The notes below the pieces were generated by a model. That model was not told the DNA's origin and did no database searches. It worked only from the letters and a program-made list of their open reading frames with translations. From Nevskia ramosa DSM 11499 (lineage in GTDB: Bacteria; Pseudomonadota; Gammaproteobacteria; Nevskiales; Nevskiaceae), in contig NZ_ATVI01000008.1 in the NCBI RefSeq assembly GCF_000420645.1, forward strand, positions 186,001-250,000: a stretch of 64,000 bases of DNA, read 5' to 3'. This document shows positions 46,352 to 54,492 of this stretch, piece by piece (position 1 is the first letter of the stretch; every line of letters begins with the position of its first letter). The position numbers and the translations under genes are program-made.

Positions 46352-46949
46352 GGCTGATTTCGGCGCACTGTTCCGCGCTGTCGCGCGGGTCACTTTCCTT
46401 GGCGCCCAAGGAAAGTAACCAAAGGAAGGGCGCCCCCGGCGCTGCGTCGGATCGCGAGAAACAGAAGCGCGATCCGATGCCCTGTGCTTCTCGGCCATGA
46501 CGGGGCTTTTCGACGCGCCATCCGTGGCGCGGCGAAAAGGCTTCGGCATCCTGCCTCGCCTCCTTCGGAGCCTGTCCGCCATGGCCTGCGATGCTCGGCG
46601 CGCTTAAGGGGGTCCAACGGCAACGGCAACAGCAGAATCAAAAGCGAAGCCGCCTTGGCTTTTGACGTTGCCGTGCTTTGCTTCTGACGTTCATCCCCCC
46701 TGCATGCCGCCGAGCATCGCAGTGCTCGGAGAGGGACGACCGGCATGGATGCCGGTCGAGCGCTGCCAGGCCATGGATGGCCTGTCGGCGCGGTGCCCCG
46801 GAGAGCGCGAGAAGCACAGGGCACCGACTCGCGCCTCTTCTTCTCACGAGTCGGCGGCATGCCGCGGGGCGCATTCCTTTGGTTACTTTCCTTGGGCGTT
46901 CAAGGAAAGTGACCCGCGCGACAGCGCGGAATAGTGCTCTGAAATCAGC
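46352..46949. repeat. ~600-bp mirror-symmetric array of hairpins (inverted-repeat element)
   Basis: The outer arms, 46352-46436 and 46866-46949, are about 83-bp near-perfect inverted copies. Each arm carries its own hairpin: ACTTTCCTTGG/CCAAGGAAAGT at 46392-46416, and ACTTTCCTTG/CAAGGAAAGT at 46885-46910. The next layer pairs TCGGATCGCG/CGCGATCCGA (46447-46477) with CCGACTCG/CGAGTCGG (46824-46854). Inner hairpins are CGCGCCATCCGTGGCGCG (46514-46531, with CTTTTCG/CGAAAAG outside it), GACCGGCATGGATGCCGGTC (46738-46757) and CAGGCCATGGATGGCCTG (46767-46784). The short frames inside are not credible genes. The element fills most of the 771-bp gap 46271-47041. Confidence 0.85.
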
Positions 46950-47041
46950 AAACAACAGCGAAGGCAGATCAAGCCGAGAACAAGCCAGCATTAGCTCGTA
47001 ATCTCTCCGAATAAACAGCCGGACAGCCACAGGTGCTCGCG

Positions 47042-47425
47042 ATGATGAAGAAATCGATTCCCGCCGCTAGCCCCGATGCCTACGTTGCCGCACTCTCCGG
47101 CTGGCAGCGCCACACGGTCGAGCAGCTGCGCGCCATCGTCGTCGCCAATGCCAGCCTCGATGAAGTGATCAAGTGGGGGCATCTGGTTTATCTGTCCAAT
47201 GGCCCGGTGCTACTGATCCGTGCCGAAGAGCACCGCGTGCTGTTCGGCTTCTGGCGCGGACAGCGATTACGTGAGATCGATCCGCGTCTGAAGCCCGGCG
47301 GCATGTACGAGATGGCCACCATCGTGTTGCTTCAGAACGAGGACGTCAGCAGCCACACGGCGAGCCGTCTCGTCGAAGCGGCTGTCCGGCTCAATCAGAC
47401 TTTGGGCGACCCGACGGCTATCTAG
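47042..47425 (+). CDS. DUF1801 family protein
   Basis: About 127 residues. ATG 47042 and ATG 47045 are equivalent starts, and AGG lies about ten bases upstream. SPDAYVAALSGWQRHTVEQL, later DEVIKWGHLVYLSNGPVLLI and FGFWRGQRLREIDPRLKPGG, match the DUF1801 (YdhG-like) fold, a small beta-strand/helix protein of uncertain role sometimes called an iron-chaperone-like domain. It stands alone beside the repeat array, convergent with the acetoacetyl-CoA synthetase gene. Confidence 0.82.
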   Translation: MMKKSIPAASPDAYVAALSGWQRHTVEQLRAIVVANASLDEVIKWGHLVYLSNGPVLLIRAEEHRVLFGFWRGQRLREIDPRLKPGGMYEMATIVLLQNEDVSSHTASRLVEAAVRLNQTLGDPTAI

Positions 47426-47460
47426 CCCGAGCCCGCGCAGCCCGGATGCCGCGATGCGCC

Positions 47461-49497
47461 TCACGCTGCCGAAGGCCGCCACTGATAGTCCAGTGACTCC
47501 TGCGCAAAGCGCACGAACCAGTCGATGGCATCCGGATTCATCATCGCGTCGCGGCTGGCGACCTTCTCCGGGGTCTGGCCCATCAGCAGCTTGCGCACCG
47601 GCACTTCCATCTTCTTGCCGGTCAAGGTGTAGGGGATGGCCTCCACTTCGTAGATACGGTCTGGAACATGGCGGGGGCTGCAGTCCTTGCGCAGGCGATC
47701 CTTGATCGTGGCGATCAGGGCGTCGTCGAGCAGGCAGCCCGGCTTCAGGCACACGAACAGCGGCATGAACCAGTGGCCACCGGGCAGGGCGCAGCAGACG
47801 ATCAGGCTGTCGTCGATGGCGTCGATCAGTTCCACGGCGCGGTAGACCTCGGCGGTGCCGATGCGGACGCCGTTGCGGTTCAAGGTGGAGTCCGAGCGGC
47901 CGTGGATGTATGAGCCGCCCTGCGCGTTGATGCGGATGAAATCGCCGTGCCGCCAGACGCCAGGGAAGGCCTGGAAATAGGCCTCGTGGTAGCGTCGACC
48001 GTCGGGGTCGTTCCAGAAGCGCAGCGGCATCGAGGGGAACGGTTTGACGCAGACCAGTTCGCCCACGGAGCCAATCGCTTCGCTGCCATCGTCGCGCCAG
48101 GCGCGCACATCCATGCCGAGCATGCGGGTCTGGATTTCGCCGGCACGCACCGGCAGGGTCGGGCTGGCGCCGACGAAACCGCTGACGATCTCGGTGCCAC
48201 CGGATTGCGAGCTGACCCAGACATCGGGTTTCACCGCGCGATAGAACCAGGCGAAGGTTTCCGGCGTTGACGGCGCGCCGGAGAGAGTGATCGCCAGCAG
48301 GGCCGACAGGTCATGCGTCCGGCCCGGCGTCAGGTCGGCCTTTTCCATCATCTGCACGAAGGTTGGGCTGGCGCCGAAGTGCGTTGCCCGAGTTTCGGCA
48401 GCGATCTGCCAGAGCAGGTCCGGCGCCGGGTGGAACGGGCTACCGTCGTAGAGCACGGCGCTGGCACCGGTCAGCAGCGAGGCGATGACCAGATTCCACA
48501 TCATCCAGCCGGTGGTCGAGTGGAAGAACATCGTCGAGCCGGGTTTGAGATCGAGATGAAAGCTCATCAGCTTCAGATGCTCGACCAGCACGCCGACATG
48601 GCTGTGGACGATCGCTTTCGGCAGGCCGGTAGTGCCCGAGGAGAACAGCACCCACAGCGGGTGATCGTGCGCCACGCGCTCGTAGCGGAACGTCTGGCGC
48701 GGCACGTCCGGGTGCGCCATCAGATCGTTCCAGTCCAGCGCACCATCGACGGGCGGGCTGGCCTTGTCCGGGTACAGATAGGGCAGCCAGATGACCGTGC
48801 GCAGGCTGGGCAGGGCGGCGGCGATCTCGCGGGCTTCGCGGCTGCGGTCGTAGACCTTGCCGGCGAAGCGATAGCCATCGGCGACGAACAGCAGTTTGGG
48901 CTCGATCTGCCCGTAGCGATCGATCACCGTGCGGGCGCCGAACTCCGGCGATGCCGAGGACCAGACGGCACCGATCGCGACGGTGGCCATCATCGCGATC
49001 GCCGTTTCCGGCACGTTCGGCAGATAGGAAGCCACGCGATCGCCCGGGCGGACGCCTAGGGCGCGTAGCTGAGTTGCCAGGATGCGCACCTGGCGGCCGG
49101 TTTCGGCCCAGGTGCAGCTTCCGGGCTCGCGGCTTTCGCTGTGGTGGTGGAAGGCGATGGCAGCGGCTGGCTGCACGGCTTCATGGCGCAGCAGGTGCTC
49201 GGCGTAGTTGACTCTCGAGCCTTCGAACCACTTGGCTCCCGGCATCGTCAGGCGATCGACCACACGCTGGTAGGGCGTATCGGACTGGACATCGAAGTAG
49301 TCCCAGATCGCCGCCCAGAAGGCCGCCGTTTCCTGGGTGGACCAACGCCATAGCGCATCGTGATCGGCGAGGTCGAGCTGGCGCTGATCGCGTAGCCAAT
49401 GCAGGAACTGGACGACGTTCGAGCTGGCGATCAGCTCTGCGCCTGGCGTCCACAGGGGCGTGCCTTCGCTGATCAAGGGGGCATCGAGGGCGGGCAT
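47461..49497 (-). CDS. Acetoacetyl-CoA synthetase
   Basis: 678 residues from ATG 49497, chosen because it starts the conserved region (PALDAPLISEGTPLWTPGAE). A frame extending to 49590 would add an atypical N-terminus. Motifs include VLFSSGTTGLPKAIVHSHVG (adenylation P-loop), GGTEIVSGFVGASPTLPVRA, YIHGRSDSTLNRNGVRIGTA and YTLTGKKMEVPVRKLLMGQ. The 650-680-residue size and the C-terminus distinguish acetoacetate-CoA ligases from acetyl-CoA synthetases. It activates acetoacetate from ketone-body or leucine catabolism or polyhydroxybutyrate turnover. A CTACCC/GGGTAG palindrome lies about 100 bp upstream. Confidence 0.88.
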   Translation of the reverse strand: MPALDAPLISEGTPLWTPGAELIASSNVVQFLHWLRDQRQLDLADHDALWRWSTQETAAFWAAIWDYFDVQSDTPYQRVVDRLTMPGAKWFEGSRVNYAEHLLRHEAVQPAAAIAFHHHSESREPGSCTWAETGRQVRILATQLRALGVRPGDRVASYLPNVPETAIAMMATVAIGAVWSSASPEFGARTVIDRYGQIEPKLLFVADGYRFAGKVYDRSREAREIAAALPSLRTVIWLPYLYPDKASPPVDGALDWNDLMAHPDVPRQTFRYERVAHDHPLWVLFSSGTTGLPKAIVHSHVGVLVEHLKLMSFHLDLKPGSTMFFHSTTGWMMWNLVIASLLTGASAVLYDGSPFHPAPDLLWQIAAETRATHFGASPTFVQMMEKADLTPGRTHDLSALLAITLSGAPSTPETFAWFYRAVKPDVWVSSQSGGTEIVSGFVGASPTLPVRAGEIQTRMLGMDVRAWRDDGSEAIGSVGELVCVKPFPSMPLRFWNDPDGRRYHEAYFQAFPGVWRHGDFIRINAQGGSYIHGRSDSTLNRNGVRIGTAEVYRAVELIDAIDDSLIVCCALPGGHWFMPLFVCLKPGCLLDDALIATIKDRLRKDCSPRHVPDRIYEVEAIPYTLTGKKMEVPVRKLLMGQTPEKVASRDAMMNPDAIDWFVRFAQESLDYQWRPSAA

Positions 49498-49593
49498 GGC
49501 GTTGTGGCTCAGTAGCCCGAAGACAGGAAAGCGTGCATGGGCGAGCTCCAGTATGGCTGCATACCAATCTAGGTTCGTGATGCAAGGCAACCG

Positions 49594-49609
49594 CTACCCG
49601 CAGGGGTAG
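49594..49609. promoter_or_regulatory. Palindrome CTACCC-N4-GGGTAG upstream of acetoacetyl-CoA synthetase
   Basis: CTACCC (49594-49599), GCAG and GGGTAG (49604-49609) form a perfect inverted repeat. The same design, with one change, occurs at 63328-63343 upstream of a DUF1329 gene. Direct copies of the half-site lie at 57196-57215. It is a candidate operator for one of the LuxR-type regulators here. Confidence 0.5.
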
Positions 49610-49662
49610 TCATCGCGCTTGCCGGGATGATCGGGTGCAAGCCCTCGGCTGCGCCAGAGCAT

Positions 49663-49699
49663 AAAAAAAGCCGGCCTGCCGCAGATGCGGGAGGCCGGC
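49663..49699 (-). terminator. Rho-independent terminator of the RND-DUF1302 operon
   Basis: Read on the minus strand, GCCGGCCT and AGGCCGGC form an 8-bp stem (49699-49692 with 49677-49670), followed by seven T residues (49669-49663). It ends the operon 80 bp after the DUF1302 gene. Confidence 0.88.
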
Positions 49700-49778
49700 C
49701 GATTTCCAGCGGGATTCAGACTTTCTGACAGACTCTTTTACCGACCCTGAAACCTTGAGACAGTCACTGCTTGCCGCA

Positions 49779-51824
49779 TCAGAACTGGTAGCCGACGCGG
49801 AAGGTGATTTCGTCCGCGAAGGCGGCCGTCGACAGCGCGTTGTTGTTCGGATTGCCGCCGGTGATCGAGCCGTTGATATATGAGTAGAAGACATCGGCGG
49901 TGATCGAGCCATTCGGCTTCCAGCGGATACCCGGCTGCAGCAGCAGGCCGCCGCGGACGTCGTAGAGGCCGGCGAAGTCGATACGCCAGATCGCCTGCGG
50001 GAACGGCTGCTGGAAGGCAAACACCACGTAGTCCGAACCACCGTTGACGCCGGTGGCTGCCTGGTCTACCGAACCGCCATAACCCTTCAGCGAACGACCG
50101 AACAAATCGTCCTTGGTACGGTGCATGTACTGCAGCACCATGTAGGTCGCCGGAAAGCTGGTCGAGAAGCGCTGGTACTTCTCCATGACCAACGCACTCA
50201 CCAGGTTGCCTTCCTTGATGTAGTCGCGGCTCAGGGTCGGATTGGTGAAGCGGCGATCCGGTGTGTAGGTGGTTTCGAGGTTGATGATCAGCTGATCGAG
50301 CAGCGAACCCGGTTCACCTTCGACCACGTAGCTGACACCGCCGCCGATGTTGTACTCGCGGAAGTACTCGCGCGCGATGTGGCCACGCAAGCCGTCGCCG
50401 GCGGCGATGAAAAAGGTATCCAACTCGCGGCCGGCGGCCGTGTAGTTGTCGACCGGCGAAGCCAGCAGGCTGTTGGTTGACGGTCCGAACTCGTTGATTG
50501 CGGCGTTGAGACCGCCAACGCCATCAAGGCGTGCCGAAGCCGCATAGGTGAACCATTCCTTCGCCGAGTAGACACCGCCTGGAGATGCCTCGAACGGTGT
50601 CTGCGCGAGGATTTCGCCGGAAGTGCCGACTTGGCCGGTGAGCGGATTCGGCGTGAGGCCGTTGTTCAGGGCGTTGACCGCGAGGCCGAGCGGATTGTTG
50701 TTCGGCAGGTTCTTGTTGACGCCGGAGGCCGTCCAGCGGAACACGCCGTCCGGGTTCAGGCGGCTGACGAAGATCGCTTGCGCGCCCCACTGGCCGAAGT
50801 TGCCCTTCAAGCGGATACCGTAGCTGAGCTTGGTGTCGTAGTCGGCGTACTGGTCATGCACCGTGAACTGCGACGGGATGACGTTGTACTGGGTGTTCGG
50901 ATTGCCGTAGATCGTCGGCTGGAACTTCTGCACGAAAGCGTCGGCGAGGATTTCGTCGGTGAACTGGTAGTTCACGCGTACGCCGAGCGAAGGCACGCGC
51001 TTGTCGGAGAACTCTTCCTGGGCGTTGTCCAGAATCGAGTGACGGCGGAAGTCGATGCCGTCGACGACATCGAGCACCCGGAAGAAGATCGCCTGACCCC
51101 AGGCAATCTGCTGGTTGCCGACTCGAACGTTGAGCGGGCCTTCCTGGTAGTCGAGGAACAGGGCAGGGAAGTAGACGAGGTAGTTCGGGCCGGCGGCTTC
51201 CAGCGGGTTGGGCCGCTTCATGCCGTCGACGCTGAACTGGAAGTAGTTCGGCGCGCCGCCATAGAGGCCCGGATCGCCGCCCTGGATGCTGCCGGTGGCG
51301 GCATTGGCAACGCTGACTGGATCGAAGCTGCTGTAGTTGCCGGGATCGACGATGCTGCGCAGACGGGCCACCAGTTTCAGGCTCGGCGTGAACTTCATCG
51401 CGCCTTCGAGTTCGATGCGCAGCAGATTCAGGTTGAAGAAGTTGTTCGCCCGATTGACCGGACGAGTCACGGTGTCATTGAGCAAAGGGTTCGGAACCGA
51501 GAACGCTGGCAGCAGGCCGCCCAGCGCATCGACCGGCTGCGGCACACCCGGCATTCTCGCGGTAGGCACGCCATTGAAGGTGTTGCCACGCTGATTGTTG
51601 GGGTTCTCCGAACCCAGGCTGATCGCCAGTTCGGGGCGGATGAAGCCGCCCCAGCTGACGTCGAAATCGGCAAACATGCCGCTGCCATTGCTGGCACTGC
51701 CATCAACGTTGGTACTGCCGCCGCCGTCACCACCGCTGTCCTGCGCGAACACCACGCCACTCGCAAGCGCCATGGCTGCCGCGACAATGATCTTGATCCC
51801 TGGAATCTTGCTGCTGTTGCTCAT
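49779..51824 (-). CDS. DUF1302-family outer-membrane protein
   Basis: 681 residues. The signal peptide is MSNSSKIPGIKIIVAAAMAL, then ASGVVFAQ, followed by a Gly/Asp/Ser-rich linker. The mature protein begins FADFDVSWGGFIRPELAISL and ends TFRVGYQF, an aromatic terminus expected for a beta-barrel. AGGGG sits upstream of the ATG. It is last in the order MMPL transporter, DUF1329, YCF48-like, DUF1302, and its barrel could form the outer-membrane path for that system. It is about 150 residues shorter than the copy at 6764. The function is unknown. Confidence 0.88.
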   Translation of the reverse strand: MSNSSKIPGIKIIVAAAMALASGVVFAQDSGGDGGGSTNVDGSASNGSGMFADFDVSWGGFIRPELAISLGSENPNNQRGNTFNGVPTARMPGVPQPVDALGGLLPAFSVPNPLLNDTVTRPVNRANNFFNLNLLRIELEGAMKFTPSLKLVARLRSIVDPGNYSSFDPVSVANAATGSIQGGDPGLYGGAPNYFQFSVDGMKRPNPLEAAGPNYLVYFPALFLDYQEGPLNVRVGNQQIAWGQAIFFRVLDVVDGIDFRRHSILDNAQEEFSDKRVPSLGVRVNYQFTDEILADAFVQKFQPTIYGNPNTQYNVIPSQFTVHDQYADYDTKLSYGIRLKGNFGQWGAQAIFVSRLNPDGVFRWTASGVNKNLPNNNPLGLAVNALNNGLTPNPLTGQVGTSGEILAQTPFEASPGGVYSAKEWFTYAASARLDGVGGLNAAINEFGPSTNSLLASPVDNYTAAGRELDTFFIAAGDGLRGHIAREYFREYNIGGGVSYVVEGEPGSLLDQLIINLETTYTPDRRFTNPTLSRDYIKEGNLVSALVMEKYQRFSTSFPATYMVLQYMHRTKDDLFGRSLKGYGGSVDQAATGVNGGSDYVVFAFQQPFPQAIWRIDFAGLYDVRGGLLLQPGIRWKPNGSITADVFYSYINGSITGGNPNNNALSTAAFADEITFRVGYQF

Positions 51825-51893
51825 TGTTTACCCCTCCGTATGCAGACCCGTTTTTTTTAGTAATGCGATTGCCGCCGATCTGTGGTCGACCGG

Positions 51894-52850
51894 TCAGTTC
51901 TCGATTCGCAGAATGCGTCCCGCCTGACCAACGGCCAGTGCTGCCGTGCTGCCTTCCGGCTGACCAATGCCCTGATACCACAGGGTGTTGACGCCACCCC
52001 CGGTGACCCCGGTCCAGGTGCTGCCGTTATCGCTGCTGTAGCGCATTTCACGCATGCCGGTGACCACCACCTTGCCATCGTTGCTGGAATGAACGCCGAG
52101 CAGGATGGCGCCGGTACCGGCATCCACCTTGGTCCAGCTGTCCCCGTTATTGGCGCTGCGCAGCACGGTGCCGTTCTGGCCGACCGCATAGCCGATGCCG
52201 TTGCTGCCCATGAACAACGCGAACAGCGAAGCATCGTCCTTGTTCAACGACTTCCATTCGCCGCTGCCCGCGGCGCGCCGCATGATCAGCGAGAACTCGC
52301 CGGCGACGGTGATCGTGCCGTTCTCGTCGATCGCCGCGGCATACATGTGCGGCTCGGTGCCGGCTTCGGCGTATTGCTCCCAGACCGGCTTGATGGCCGC
52401 CCAGGTGGCGCCGCCATCGCTGGACGACAGCACGGTGCCGAAAGCGCCGACGGCAACTGCCGCGCCCTTCGAATTGATGGCGACCGAAAGCAGTCTTTCG
52501 GTACTGCCGGATTCAACCTTCTTCCACTCGCCGCCGCTGCGCGTCAGGATCAGGCCCTGCTGGCCGACAGCGATCGCGTGTTCACCTTTCAAGGCAACGC
52601 CGAGCAAAGCAAGCTTCGTCGGAACGTTCTTCGCCGGTGCCCATTTCTGGCCGCCGTCGGTGGTTTCGAGGAGAGTACCGGGAGCACCGGCGGCAAGGCC
52701 GTTGCTGCCGTCGAAAGAGACGGCGAACAAGGCGTCGTGGACAGTGCCTGTGACCACGGCTGTCGCCGTGGCGGCCTGCGGCGCGCCAGACGCGCAGAGA
52801 CCCAAGCCCAATGCTGCGCCGACGACGGCCGATTTCAGTGTGTGCTTCAT
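51894..52850 (-). CDS. YCF48/BNR-repeat periplasmic protein
   Basis: A 318-residue exported beta-propeller. The signal peptide MKHTLKSAVVGAALGLGLCA ends near GAPQAATA. Repeats of the type GTLLETTDGGQKW, GTVLSSSDGGATW, GTVLRSANNGDSW and MRYSSDNGSTW are Ycf48-like or Asp-box motifs, about six blades in all. Cyanobacterial Ycf48 assists photosystem II assembly, but bacterial YCF48-like proteins in RND/DUF1329/DUF1302 clusters are a different branch of unknown role. It probably binds envelope partners encoded alongside it. GGAGAG precedes the ATG. Confidence 0.85.
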   Translation of the reverse strand: MKHTLKSAVVGAALGLGLCASGAPQAATATAVVTGTVHDALFAVSFDGSNGLAAGAPGTLLETTDGGQKWAPAKNVPTKLALLGVALKGEHAIAVGQQGLILTRSGGEWKKVESGSTERLLSVAINSKGAAVAVGAFGTVLSSSDGGATWAAIKPVWEQYAEAGTEPHMYAAAIDENGTITVAGEFSLIMRRAAGSGEWKSLNKDDASLFALFMGSNGIGYAVGQNGTVLRSANNGDSWTKVDAGTGAILLGVHSSNDGKVVVTGMREMRYSSDNGSTWTGVTGGGVNTLWYQGIGQPEGSTAALAVGQAGRILRIEN

Positions 52851-52933
52851 GCGGTACCAACTCTCCGGAATATTCGAATGGCGGCTTCCGTAGGAGCGGA
52901 AGCCGCCATACTGCGAAACGCTTCGAACCGGGA

Positions 52934-54319
52934 TCAGCCGGTGCCGAGGCGAGAAATTGCCTGAGTGGTCAGATACTTCGAGTAGACGTCTTCGCCCTGC
53001 TCGGAGAACTTCGACTTGTAGCCGCCGGTCACTTCCCTCACCTGCGAGAAGCGGCTCATGCGGTTGGCCTGCAGATCATGGCTGTGGACGTACACCCATG
53101 ACCAGTCCGGGAAGCCATCGGCATCCTTGATGGTCATCTTGTCGTTCGAGTACTGCGCAAAGGCAGGCTCGAAGGACTTCCAGATCTCGCCGCGGCGGTC
53201 ATAGGTGATGTAGGCGACGAACATGCCGTTGCGGGCGTCGATCCAGATGCGCTTCTTGCCCACCGGCGAACGCGGATAACCGGTCGGTTCGGCTTCGAGC
53301 ACGATGCACTCGGGAATCAGCTCGAACCAGGTGTCGAAGAACGTGGTGCCCTTCGGACCGCCGTGCACGGTGCGCTCGTAGTTCGGGTGATAGCCGCCGC
53401 GGAAGTTGATGCCGCTGATGCAGCCCATCATCGGCTGGCGGCCGACGATCTTGTAGTTGCCCCAGGTCAGCATCGGATCGCCGGCTGCCCAGGCATCGGA
53501 CAGGAACAGCGTGATACCCGGCACCAGCGGCTCGAAGCGCTGGTTGGCCGGGAACTGGCGCACGCGCCGGAACGCCGGCAGGTAGCCGTAGAGATCCGGG
53601 AACTTGCGCTGATCGTAATACCAGGTGTTCAGGAACGATGAGCCGGCGGTTTCCGACGGCGAAGTAAAGAACACCGACTGATAGCGCAGCAGGTCCTTCT
53701 TGCCGTTGTAGACGGTGCCGTCTGCACGCGCCGTGGTGTTCATTTCGCACCAGACGAAATCGTACTTGTAGGCTTCGCTGCCATCCGGCGCGATATCCCA
53801 GTCACGAATCGCGTACTGCGAATACGAATGACGGCCCCAAGCCAGGGTCAGGTTGGAAATCGCTTCCAGTCCATTCTTCGGTTCCGGAAATGGATTGCCA
53901 CCATTCCACGGCCCGCCATCCTTGCCGACGATGTTGCCGGTGTCATCGAACTTGGCCGTGCCCTGATTCTTGAGCGTGGCTTTCAGATACTGGTTCGGGA
54001 ACAACTTGGAGGCGTCCTTGGTGGACTCTACAACGTTGATCTTGCGACCCTGATTCTTGATCTGGATGTAGGTGATCGGATCGAACAGATCCTTGACTGC
54101 GTCGACATTGGCAGCACTGATGACGTCGCCGGGCTTGATCTTGCCCTTGGTGAACATCGAGATCGACAGCAGTTCGTCCGGATAGGCCTTGCTGGTGTCT
54201 GCGGCGTTTCCGATCATCGGCCACAGCGGTGCGAGAACACCGGCGGTGCCGACACCCTTGGCGGCCTTCTCCATGAGCATACGGCGCCCATAATTGAAGT
54301 CGTATTTCTTGATTCTCAT
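52934..54319 (-). CDS. DUF1329 family periplasmic protein
   Basis: 461 residues. ATG 54319 follows GAGGAG and opens MRIKKYDFNYGRRMLMEKAA, a twin-arginine-like start with a hydrophobic stretch GVGTAGVLAPLWPMIGNAA. The conserved opening of the mature domain is AYPDELLSISMFTKGKIKPG, and the same pattern is in the second copy at 63655. DUF1329 proteins resemble outer-membrane lipoprotein-sorting (LolB-like) folds and accompany DUF1302. It is therefore a candidate carrier in the periplasm. No enzymatic motif is visible. Confidence 0.87.
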   Translation of the reverse strand: MRIKKYDFNYGRRMLMEKAAKGVGTAGVLAPLWPMIGNAADTSKAYPDELLSISMFTKGKIKPGDVISAANVDAVKDLFDPITYIQIKNQGRKINVVESTKDASKLFPNQYLKATLKNQGTAKFDDTGNIVGKDGGPWNGGNPFPEPKNGLEAISNLTLAWGRHSYSQYAIRDWDIAPDGSEAYKYDFVWCEMNTTARADGTVYNGKKDLLRYQSVFFTSPSETAGSSFLNTWYYDQRKFPDLYGYLPAFRRVRQFPANQRFEPLVPGITLFLSDAWAAGDPMLTWGNYKIVGRQPMMGCISGINFRGGYHPNYERTVHGGPKGTTFFDTWFELIPECIVLEAEPTGYPRSPVGKKRIWIDARNGMFVAYITYDRRGEIWKSFEPAFAQYSNDKMTIKDADGFPDWSWVYVHSHDLQANRMSRFSQVREVTGGYKSKFSEQGEDVYSKYLTTQAISRLGTG

Positions 54320-54492
54320 GTTTTCCACTCCTCGCTGACGATGCACATTAAGAACGGTGCGGCGATGCGCCGTTGACTTGAAGGTTAAGCACCGATCAGA
54401 GAACCGGTCTTCCCCATTCCACAAAGTACTACGGCCTGCACCCACAAATGGACTCACTCACCGACGGACGGTATCGGTAGCTTTGCTGCGAA

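Noticed and set aside
46352-46949. Classifying the hairpin array as an insertion sequence or a CRISPR array
   Set aside because: There is no transposase frame, no target duplication that I can see, and no regularly spaced identical repeats with unique spacers.
46315-47030. Several 60-156-codon frames in both directions across the hairpin array
   Set aside because: They arise from the inverted repeats and are low-complexity, Arg/Pro/Ala-rich, without ribosome sites.
51894-52850. Reading the YCF48-like protein as a photosystem II assembly factor tied to phototrophy here
   Set aside because: The photosystem encoded is a type II purple reaction centre, and this gene is in an operon with an MMPL transporter, DUF1329 and DUF1302, which also occur in non-phototrophs.
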